From contig JAJPHR010000049.1 of NCBI GenBank assembly GCA_021325145.1, positions 62,001 through 126,000 on the forward strand: a stretch of 64,000 bases of DNA. Reading direction: 5' to 3'. This stretch comes from Verrucomicrobiota bacterium. Lineage in GTDB: Bacteria > Verrucomicrobiota > Verrucomicrobiia > Limisphaerales > Pedosphaeraceae. The translations under genes were made by a program, and so were the position numbers. How positions within the stretch are numbered: position 1 is the first letter of the stretch; each line of letters opens with the position of its first letter. Of the stretch, positions 25,118 to 32,288 are shown one piece after another. The notes beneath the pieces are model-generated. The model worked only from the letters and a program-made list of their open reading frames with translations, made no database searches and was not told where the DNA came from.

Positions 25118-27079
25118 ATGAGCGACCTTCAAATTATCGAAACCACCCTTGGGCGCGCCGCGCGACGCCGCCGGTGGGAGCGGGCTTTTCGCGGTTTGTG
25201 GCAAGGTTTGCTGATCGGGGCGATTATTGCGTTCGCCGCGGTGGGCGCCTATAAACTTCTTCCCATTCCAGTGACGGTTGTCTATGGAGCGTCAGCCGCC
25301 GCAGTGCTGGCCGCGTTGATGGGATTCATCATCGGTGGGTGGCGTCGAATGCCTTTGACTGAAGTCGCCCGTTGGGTGGACGGCAAACAACATTTACAGG
25401 AGCGCTTGAGCACCGCCCTGGAAGTCGCGCGGTCTTCGGAAGCGAACGGGACATCCGCCCCTCCCGGAAATTGGCGGGAACTGATCGTGGCGGATGCGAT
25501 GACTCATGTGAAGGACCTGGATCCGCGGCGGTTGGTGCAGTTCAAGCTTCCGAAAGTAAGCCGTTGGGCGCTGCTATTGCTGGCCTTGTGCGTGGGCCTT
25601 GGGTTCGTCCCCGAGTATCGCAGTAAGGCCTACGTGCAAAAGCAGAACGAGGCCAGGGTAATCAAGGAAGCCGGCCAGCAATTGGCCGATCTGACAAAGA
25701 GGCAACTGCAACAGCACAAGCCCGCCATCGAAACCCAAAAAGCGATGGACGCCGTCAATGAACTCGGAGACCAACTGGCCAAACAACCCATGACCCGCGG
25801 CGAGGCGTTGAAGGACATCGCCAACGTGACCGACAAACTCAAGGACCAGCTTAGTGACATCGGCAAGGATCCGTCCTTGAAACGGTTGGAGCAAGCGGCG
25901 CGTTCGTCCAGCAGCATGACTTCCCCGGAAGTGGCGCGTTTGCAGAAGCAGATCGAGGAAACCCAGAAGCAGTTGGGCAGCCCGACCGGCACGCCGGAGG
26001 ACATGGAAAAGATGAAGGCAGCGCTGGACAAGATCCAGGAGGCCGCCAAGGCGGCCGCGGCCAAAAACGGCGGAATCAGCCCCACCGACAAGGAAAAGCT
26101 TTCACAATCGCTGAGCGCACTCTCGAAACAGGCGCAGGAAATGGGCTTGCAGATGCCTAACATCGATCAAGCAATGCAGGCCTTGCAGGCCGCGCAAGCG
26201 GACATGTTCCTGAAAGATTTGGAACAGGCGTCGAACGATTTGGAAAAGACAAAGGAGATGGCCAAGAGCCTCCAGCAAATGCAGCAACAGATGGACAAGA
26301 TGGGCAAGGATTTGGCCGAGCAGTTGAAGTACGGCCAGGCGGAGACAGCCCAGGCGACCCTTCAAAAAATGTCGCAAGACCTTCAGTCCGGCAAACTCAC
26401 CGAGCAGCAACTTCAGAAGCTGGCGGATGAAGTTGGCAAGGCTATTGATCCAGCGGGCCAATACGGCAAGGTGGCCGATCATTTGAAGCAGGCATCAAAA
26501 CAGTTGGGCCAGGGCCAGAAGCCAGGCGCCGCTGAGTCCCTTAACAAAGCCGCTGACGAACTGGCTAAAATGATGCAACAGATGGGCGATGCGCAGGCAC
26601 TGGCGTCCGAATTGGATGCGTTGAAGAAGGCTTCGATGTGCGTCGGCACCTGCCAGGGTTGGGGCCAGGGTCAGAGCCTCTATCCGGGAACCGGCCAGGG
26701 CGGCAAACCGGGCAAAGGCGTCGGCACCTGGGCGGACGACAATAGCGGTTGGGGTTACGTGCCGCCCCAGAGTGATCGTTGGGACAATTCCGGCGTTATC
26801 CGGCCCGACACGACTCCCAAAGGCCAGTCCGACCGCGGCGATGGGGATTTAAATGACGCGCTCAAGCCCACCAAGGTGAAAGGCCAATTTTCGCCCGGCG
26901 GTCAGATGCCGAGCATTACGTTGAAGGGCGTGAGCATCAAGGGTCAGAGCAAGGTGGCGTTCGATCAGTCAGCCGCGGCGGCAGCGCAGGCGGATGCGCA
27001 AAGCGCGCTGAGCCAGGAAAAAGTTCCCCGCGCTTACCAGGGGGCCGTGCGGGATTATTTTGACGACTTGAAGAAATGA
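25118..27079 (+). CDS. glutamine-rich membrane protein heading the MoxR operon
   Basis: A 653-residue protein of unknown function. The N-terminal part (about 1-190) has membrane segments near 30-48, 53-75 and 145-163. A long Lys/Gln/Met-rich helical region (about 170-500) is predicted to be coiled coil. A Gly-rich stretch (about 505-590) follows. The C-terminal motif VPRAYQGAVRDYFDDL is often seen in proteins encoded beside MoxR/VWA genes in Planctomycetes and Verrucomicrobia. The architecture recalls DUF4175-type proteins. It is probably a scaffold of the MoxR membrane complex. A 272-base gap with a dispersed repeat precedes moxR. Confidence 0.75.
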   Translation: MSDLQIIETTLGRAARRRRWERAFRGLWQGLLIGAIIAFAAVGAYKLLPIPVTVVYGASAAAVLAALMGFIIGGWRRMPLTEVARWVDGKQHLQERLSTALEVARSSEANGTSAPPGNWRELIVADAMTHVKDLDPRRLVQFKLPKVSRWALLLLALCVGLGFVPEYRSKAYVQKQNEARVIKEAGQQLADLTKRQLQQHKPAIETQKAMDAVNELGDQLAKQPMTRGEALKDIANVTDKLKDQLSDIGKDPSLKRLEQAARSSSSMTSPEVARLQKQIEETQKQLGSPTGTPEDMEKMKAALDKIQEAAKAAAAKNGGISPTDKEKLSQSLSALSKQAQEMGLQMPNIDQAMQALQAAQADMFLKDLEQASNDLEKTKEMAKSLQQMQQQMDKMGKDLAEQLKYGQAETAQATLQKMSQDLQSGKLTEQQLQKLADEVGKAIDPAGQYGKVADHLKQASKQLGQGQKPGAAESLNKAADELAKMMQQMGDAQALASELDALKKASMCVGTCQGWGQGQSLYPGTGQGGKPGKGVGTWADDNSGWGYVPPQSDRWDNSGVIRPDTTPKGQSDRGDGDLNDALKPTKVKGQFSPGGQMPSITLKGVSIKGQSKVAFDQSAAAAAQADAQSALSQEKVPRAYQGAVRDYFDDLKK

Positions 27080-27180
27080 TTCAGGCAAGGGTGCACCGGC
27101 AACCTGCCTGTGCGGCCGGCGACCCGCCGACCGGAATGGAAAGCGGTGGATTGACGGGCAAGCGCGAGGTATTGCCAAAG

Positions 27181-27283
27181 GGAGTCCGGCTTCAGCCGGC
27201 GGGGCTGCTGCATGATTGAGGATGTTGAAAGCACTTAAATTATCGTATCTGCGGAAGTCTTGCCGCCTGGAGGTTGGGACTCC
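27181..27283 (-). repeat. 103-base dispersed repeat, copy A
   Basis: The element is bounded by GGAGTCC (27181-27187) and GGACTCC (27277-27283), which are inverted. Read on the minus strand it contains CCTCCAGGCGGC, then TTTCAACATCCTCAA, then CCGGCTGAAGCCGG. The same words in the same order and spacing occur at 31179-31282. It has the form of a small non-autonomous palindromic element and fills most of the gap between the membrane protein and moxR. Confidence 0.8.
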
Positions 27284-27351
27284 ATACTGCTTGCCATGTG
27301 CAAGCCCTTTCGATTTGCTTATTTTGATTTGTTGTGTGACTCCAAATACCA

Positions 27352-28353
27352 ATGAACACTGAAGACCAAATTCAATCGTTTCGCCAAACGTACGCTTCCC
27401 TCCGCGATGAAATCGGCAAGGTCATTGTCGGCCATGAGAGCATCGTGGAAGGCACCCTCATTGCCATCCTCGCCGGCGGGCACGTGCTGCTCGAAGGCGT
27501 GCCGGGCCTCGGCAAGACGCTGCTTGTGCGCACACTGAGCGAAGTGCTCAATCTCTCCTTCAACCGCATTCAGTTCACGCCTGACCTGATGCCCGCGGAC
27601 ATCCTGGGCACCAACATGGTGATGGAAACCGCAGACGGCCGGCGTGAGTTCGAGTTCCAGCGCGGCCCGATTTTCGCCCATCTCATTCTCGCGGACGAAA
27701 TCAACCGCGCCACGCCCAAGACCCAATCCGCGATGCTCGAAGCGATGCAGGAAAAGAGCGTCACGGCTGGCGGCGAAATCCGCAAGCTGGTCGAACCGTT
27801 TTTCGTGCTGGCAACGCAAAATCCAATCGATCAGGAAGGAACCTATCCTCTGCCGGAAGCGCAGCTTGACCGGTTCTTTTTCAAACTGGTGGTGGGTTAT
27901 CCTTCCGGCGACGAATTGACGGAGGTGCTCACCCGCACGACCGAAGGCGTCCGCGCAACGGTCAACAAGATCTTGGATGGAGCCGCACTGATAGAACTGC
28001 AACAACTGGTGCGCCAGGTTCCCGTCGCTTCGCACGTCAAGAATTACGCCGTGCGCCTCGTGCTCGCCTCGCATCCCAAAACCGAAACCGCCGTGCCCGT
28101 TACGAACCAATATCTCCGTTTCGGCAGCAGTCCGCGCGGCGGCCAGTGCCTCCTGCTCGCGGGCAAGGTGCGCGCGCTCATTCAGGGACGATTCAACGTC
28201 AGCTTCGACGACATTCAGGCCGTCGCTGCGCCCACATTGCGGCATCGGCTGATCCTGAATTTCGAAGCCGAGGCCGAGGGCATCACCACCGATCATGTCG
28301 TGGCGCAGATACTCAAGGATGTGCCTCGCGATGCGGCGATGGTGAACGCGTAA
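27352..28353 (+). CDS. MoxR-family AAA+ ATPase
   Basis: A chaperone-like AAA+ ATPase of 333 residues. MoxR proteins usually act with VWA-domain proteins encoded beside them to mature or activate partner complexes. Walker A is GVPGLGKT (49-56) and Walker B is LILADEIN (Asp115, Glu116). Sensor and arginine-finger regions follow (ATQNPIDQEGTYPLPEAQLDRF). The length is normal. It is followed by DUF58 and VWA genes, the usual MoxR-Bat arrangement. The start is the ATG at 27352, without an obvious Shine-Dalgarno sequence. Confidence 0.95.
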   Translation: MNTEDQIQSFRQTYASLRDEIGKVIVGHESIVEGTLIAILAGGHVLLEGVPGLGKTLLVRTLSEVLNLSFNRIQFTPDLMPADILGTNMVMETADGRREFEFQRGPIFAHLILADEINRATPKTQSAMLEAMQEKSVTAGGEIRKLVEPFFVLATQNPIDQEGTYPLPEAQLDRFFFKLVVGYPSGDELTEVLTRTTEGVRATVNKILDGAALIELQQLVRQVPVASHVKNYAVRLVLASHPKTETAVPVTNQYLRFGSSPRGGQCLLLAGKVRALIQGRFNVSFDDIQAVAAPTLRHRLILNFEAEAEGITTDHVVAQILKDVPRDAAMVNA

Positions 28354-28409
28354 CGTGCGATGCTTCGCGCTGGCGAAACATTGCCGACGTCGAAACCCGA
28401 CACCAATTA

Positions 28410-29306
28410 ATGCCCAATCCCCTGCTTACCCCCGAACTATTGCGCCGGTTGGAGCAATTTCAACTCCTGGCCGCCCGGCGCGCCAAAAGTTCGGCGCGAG
28501 GGGAGCGCCGCAGCCGTGCGCGAGGGCAATCGGTCGAGTTTGCGGATCATCGAAATTACGTTCCGGGTGACGACTTTCGCTATTTGGACTGGAACCTGTA
28601 CGGCCGGCTGGAACGGCTGTTTCTCAAGCTGTATGAGGAGGAGCGGGAATTGCCGGTGCGAATATTTCTCGACGCGAGCGAGTCGATGTCTTTCGGCGAA
28701 CCGCGCAAATTCGACTTCGCCCGCCAAATCGCCGCAGCGGTGGGTTACGTGGCGCTGTGCGGGTTCGACCGCGTGACCGTGGCGGCTTTTCCCGACAATC
28801 GGAACGAGACTGCCATCCGAGGCGCGTTGCGCACCGTGCGGGGACGCAAATCTGCGCTAAACTTTTTCCAGAATCTCACGCAACTCACGGCCACGGGCGC
28901 GGCCAACCTGAACGAAGCATTGCGGCGCGGAGCTTTGGAGGCGCGGCAGGCGGGAGTAGCCGTGGTGCTGAGCGACTTCCTCGATCCCGCCGGATACGAC
29001 GCCGGCCTGACCGCGCTGGTGGCGCGCGGGTTTCAGGTCAATGCCGTGCAAATCCTCGCGCCGGAGGAACTGTCCCCTTCGACGTTCGGCGATTTGCGAT
29101 TGGTCGATGCCGAAACGGGCGGCTTGCAGGAAGTAACGTTTGGGCGGTATCGCATGGCCGCGTATCAGCAGACGGTGCAAAATTTTTGCCAGCGCCTGCG
29201 CGAGTTCTGCCAGGCGCGTGGAATTCATTTTTTCAGCGTGAGTTCCAATACGGTGCTCGAACATCTTCTGTTAAAACAACTGAGACAAGCGGAGGTGTGG
29301 GGATGA
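28410..29306 (+). CDS. DUF58 protein (VWA-like, MoxR partner)
   Basis: A 298-residue DUF58 protein. I start it at the ATG at 28410, because the longer frame overlaps moxR and has no homology-like content. The DUF58 signature GDDFRYLDWNLYGRLERLFLKLYEEE is visible at about 50-75. A VWA-type metal site follows, LDASESMSFG, giving the DxSxS motif. Members are almost always encoded next to MoxR and are thought to be its adaptor or substrate. It overlaps the next gene by ATGA, so the two are probably translated together. Confidence 0.92.
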   Translation: MPNPLLTPELLRRLEQFQLLAARRAKSSARGERRSRARGQSVEFADHRNYVPGDDFRYLDWNLYGRLERLFLKLYEEERELPVRIFLDASESMSFGEPRKFDFARQIAAAVGYVALCGFDRVTVAAFPDNRNETAIRGALRTVRGRKSALNFFQNLTQLTATGAANLNEALRRGALEARQAGVAVVLSDFLDPAGYDAGLTALVARGFQVNAVQILAPEELSPSTFGDLRLVDAETGGLQEVTFGRYRMAAYQQTVQNFCQRLREFCQARGIHFFSVSSNTVLEHLLLKQLRQAEVWG

Positions 29307-31147
29307 ATTTTTTGGCGCCAACCAGCCTGCTCTTCGGCCTCACCATCCCGGTGGTGGTCGTGTTTTATTTGCTGAAGCGGAAGCGGGTGGTGAAGCTGGT
29401 GTCGAGCACGCTGCTGTGGCAGAAGTTCATTTCGGAAACGCAAGCGAGCGCGCCGTTCCAAAAGCTGCGCCGGAATTGGCTGCTGATTTTGCAGATCATT
29501 ATGTTGATCCTCGCCGTGCTGGCATTGTCGCGGCCTTATTTTGCCACCCACGCCAAGAGCAGCCAGTTGCGCGTGTTGATACTTGATGCCTCGGCTTCGA
29601 TGCAGGCCACGGACGAGATGCCGTCGCGCTTTGAAAAAGCGCGCAAGGACGCGCTGCAATGGGTGGACAGCCTGCGCGACGACGATAAAATGGTGGTGCT
29701 CCAGGTCGCGGGCACCACTGAGGTGAGACAGTCGGAGACCGGCGATAAATCAGCCTTGCGCCGGGCCATCCAAAGTTGCCAGGCCATCGACTCTCCCACC
29801 CGTCTCGTTCCGGCGTTGAAAATGGCCGAATCCCTGGTGCGGGACCGCGGCAAGGACAGCAACTCGGAAATCCATTTGTTCAGCGACGGCGCCGTGCCCG
29901 ACCTTAAGGAGTTCGAGAACAAAGCCCTGCCGTTGATTTATCACAAAGTCGGCCAGGGAGCGAACAACCTCGGCATCACGGGACTGGACGTGCGGGCTAA
30001 TCCCGAAGACGCCACCCAACGAGCCATTTATGTGAGCGTGATGAATTTCTCGACGAACAAGATGGAGACCGAATTGGAACTAAGCCTGGACGGCAAGGTT
30101 GTGGACGCGCGGCATCTGGCAATCAACGGCGGCGAAACTTCAGCGCAGGTATTTCTGGCCTCGCAGACGAGCGACGGCGTGTTCACGGTGCACTTGACGA
30201 CCCAGGACGATTTGGCCGCGGATAATACGGCGTCGATTGTCAGCCTGCTGCCGCATCCGGTGAAGGTATTGCTCGTGACCCGCGGCAATCGCTTCCTCGA
30301 ACGCGCCTTGCGCTCAACGCCAAACGTCGAACTCACCACCGCGCCGGACCTGGGTAATGACGGTTCCACCTATGATTTCGTGGTGCTGGATAACGTGATT
30401 CCGACCGTTTGGCCCATTGGCAACATCCTCGCGTTCCATGTCATGCAAACCAACTGGTTTGACAAGGTGTCGCAGGTGGATTCGCCGGCCATCGTTGATT
30501 GGAAGGCCACGCATCCGCTGCTGCGGTATGTGGGATTCGACAACGTACCGATCGGGAAAAGTTTTGCCGTGAAGCCGCCGAGTTGGGGAGTGTCGCTGCT
30601 GGACTCACCGCAGGACTCACTGATGGTGGCTGGCGAACTGGGTCGGCAGCGGATCGTGTGGGTGGGGTTTGATTCTTTGGAGAGCTATTGGCCGTATCGT
30701 TTTAGTTTTCCCATTTTCATTCAGAATGCCGCCGATTGGCTGAACCCGGCGAACGCGAAAAGCAGCCAGCTTTTGGTCCGGGCCGGGGACGCTTTCCGCC
30801 TGGGATTGTCGCAGCCGGAAGCCAGCGCGCAGATCACTTTACCGGATGGTGCGACCAGGAAACTTACCCTTGAAACCAACGCCAACGAAATCGTGTTTGG
30901 CGACACGTTTCACCAGGGGATTTACCGGCTTCACGTGGGGACCAATGACACGACTTTTTGTGTGGATCTGCTAGACGCGGACGAGAGCAACATCAAACCG
31001 CGCGAGGAGTTGGTGCTGGGCTCCTACACCAAGGTGGCGGCCACCAAATTGCAGCGGACCAACATGGAATTGTGGCGCTCGATCGCGGCGATCGCGCTGC
31101 TCGTGCTGATGATTGAGTGGTGGTATTACCATCGGAGGACCGCGTGA
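29303..31147 (+). CDS. BatA-like membrane VWA-domain protein
   Basis: A 614-residue protein with a BatA-type N-terminus. It has a membrane helix at about 8-24 (LLFGLTIPVVVVFYLLKRKR), a second at about 58-76, then a VWA domain with the metal-ion site LDASASM (Asp95, Ser97, Ser99). The middle region (about 280-570) resembles the beta-rich and Rossmann-like parts of long Bat proteins. A final helix (about 590-606) is followed by a short tail. It probably forms the membrane part of the MoxR complex. The upstream start used by the longer frame lies inside the DUF58 gene and is rejected. Confidence 0.88.
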   Translation: MNFLAPTSLLFGLTIPVVVVFYLLKRKRVVKLVSSTLLWQKFISETQASAPFQKLRRNWLLILQIIMLILAVLALSRPYFATHAKSSQLRVLILDASASMQATDEMPSRFEKARKDALQWVDSLRDDDKMVVLQVAGTTEVRQSETGDKSALRRAIQSCQAIDSPTRLVPALKMAESLVRDRGKDSNSEIHLFSDGAVPDLKEFENKALPLIYHKVGQGANNLGITGLDVRANPEDATQRAIYVSVMNFSTNKMETELELSLDGKVVDARHLAINGGETSAQVFLASQTSDGVFTVHLTTQDDLAADNTASIVSLLPHPVKVLLVTRGNRFLERALRSTPNVELTTAPDLGNDGSTYDFVVLDNVIPTVWPIGNILAFHVMQTNWFDKVSQVDSPAIVDWKATHPLLRYVGFDNVPIGKSFAVKPPSWGVSLLDSPQDSLMVAGELGRQRIVWVGFDSLESYWPYRFSFPIFIQNAADWLNPANAKSSQLLVRAGDAFRLGLSQPEASAQITLPDGATRKLTLETNANEIVFGDTFHQGIYRLHVGTNDTTFCVDLLDADESNIKPREELVLGSYTKVAATKLQRTNMELWRSIAAIALLVLMIEWWYYHRRTA

Positions 31148-31178
31148 TTAAATCGCCGACTGCGTCCATACAGGGTAC

Positions 31179-31282
31179 GGAATCCCGCCTCCAGGCGGCG
31201 ATACGCTCGCAAGCACGATGAATTTGAAAATTTTCAACATCCTCAACCATGCGACACCTCCACCGGCTAAAACCTGGACTCC
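31179..31282 (+). repeat. 104-base dispersed repeat, copy B
   Basis: It is bounded by GGAATCC (31179-31185) and GGACTCC (31276-31282). It aligns along its length with copy A at 27181-27283 (opposite orientation), sharing CCTCCAGGCGGC and TTTCAACATCCTCAA at the same spacing. Its right part overlaps the first ~22 codons of the solute-binding-protein frame, so part of that annotated N-terminus is repeat DNA. Confidence 0.8.
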
Positions 31283-32288
31283 AAACCTCGAAGTGCCCTT
31301 GGACACACGCGGGCGTTTCGACTATTTGGATGCCCACAAAATCCTCGGGCTTTGTTGTTTGGCAGTGATTCCGCTGATCGTCGCTTTGGCTGCAACCTGG
31401 TGCCTCCTGTTCGTTAACCCCGTCCGCGCCAAAACACCCTCCGTCGTGATTTACACCTCGCAGGATGAAGAATTTGCGGAGCCGATTTTCAAGGATTTTG
31501 AAAAGGAAACGGGCATCGCCGTAAAACCTGTGTTTGACAGCGAAGCGGTGAAGACCGTCGGCCTGGTGAACCGGTTGCTCGCGGAGAAGAGCCACCCGCA
31601 ATGCGATGTGTTTTGGAACAACGAGGAATTGCGCACCCGCATGCTCGCCAGCCGCGGGATGTTTCGCGAAACGAACGGCTGGGTCCTGCTGGGTTATCGA
31701 ACGCGTCGCATCGTGGTGAACACGAACCTGCTCCCGGTCGCCCGCGCTCCGCATACCTACAGCGAAGCCACGAATGCAGCCTGGCGCGGCAAGTTTGCAC
31801 TGGCGTACCCGTTGTTCGGGACCACGGGGGCGCATTTTCTGGCGTTGCGGCAGCATTGGGGCGACGAACGATGGCAAGCCTGGTGCCGGGCGCTGGAAGC
31901 GAACAAGGCCATGCTCGTCGATGGCAATTCGGTGGTGGTGAAACTCGTCGGCAACGGAGAAACGACATTCGGGTTCACGGACTCGGACGACATCGCCGGC
32001 GCACAACGGGAGGGGCTGCCCGTCGCCGCCTTGCCGATGAACGACGAAACCTTGCTGGTTCACAATTCGGCGGGGGTCTTGCGCGGCGCGCCGCATCCGG
32101 CGGAAGCGCAACGGCTCTTTGAATATTTGCAAAGCAAGCCGGTCCTGGACCGGTTGCTGCGCGAGCACGCGTTGGAATCCGCGACTCCGGAAGCTCCCGA
32201 CGCGCCGCATCTCAAGGTTGATTGGGATGCGCTCCTGCGAGATATCGACGCGGGGACGAAGGAAATGGATCAAATTTTCCTGAGATGA
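31218..32288 (+). CDS. ABC-type iron(III)-like solute-binding protein
   Basis: A periplasmic binding protein of the FutA/AfuA (ferric iron or small anion) type. The mature part begins VVIYTSQDEEFAEPIFKDFEKE, followed by CDVFWNNE and GYRTRRIVVNT, which are family features. A membrane anchor/signal lies at about 44-65, unusually far from the N-terminus. The first ~22 residues are encoded by a dispersed repeat. A TTG at 31326 would give a normal signal sequence (about 320 residues) and may be the true start. The permease gene overlaps the stop by ATGA. The ligand is inferred only from family resemblance. Confidence 0.82.
   Translation: MNLKIFNILNHATPPPAKTWTPNLEVPLDTRGRFDYLDAHKILGLCCLAVIPLIVALAATWCLLFVNPVRAKTPSVVIYTSQDEEFAEPIFKDFEKETGIAVKPVFDSEAVKTVGLVNRLLAEKSHPQCDVFWNNEELRTRMLASRGMFRETNGWVLLGYRTRRIVVNTNLLPVARAPHTYSEATNAAWRGKFALAYPLFGTTGAHFLALRQHWGDERWQAWCRALEANKAMLVDGNSVVVKLVGNGETTFGFTDSDDIAGAQREGLPVAALPMNDETLLVHNSAGVLRGAPHPAEAQRLFEYLQSKPVLDRLLREHALESATPEAPDAPHLKVDWDALLRDIDAGTKEMDQIFLR

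Noticed and set aside
30993..32273. Long minus-strand frame opposite the solute-binding protein
   Set aside because: It is a shadow of the plus-strand gene. No recognisable motif, and no sensible start signal.
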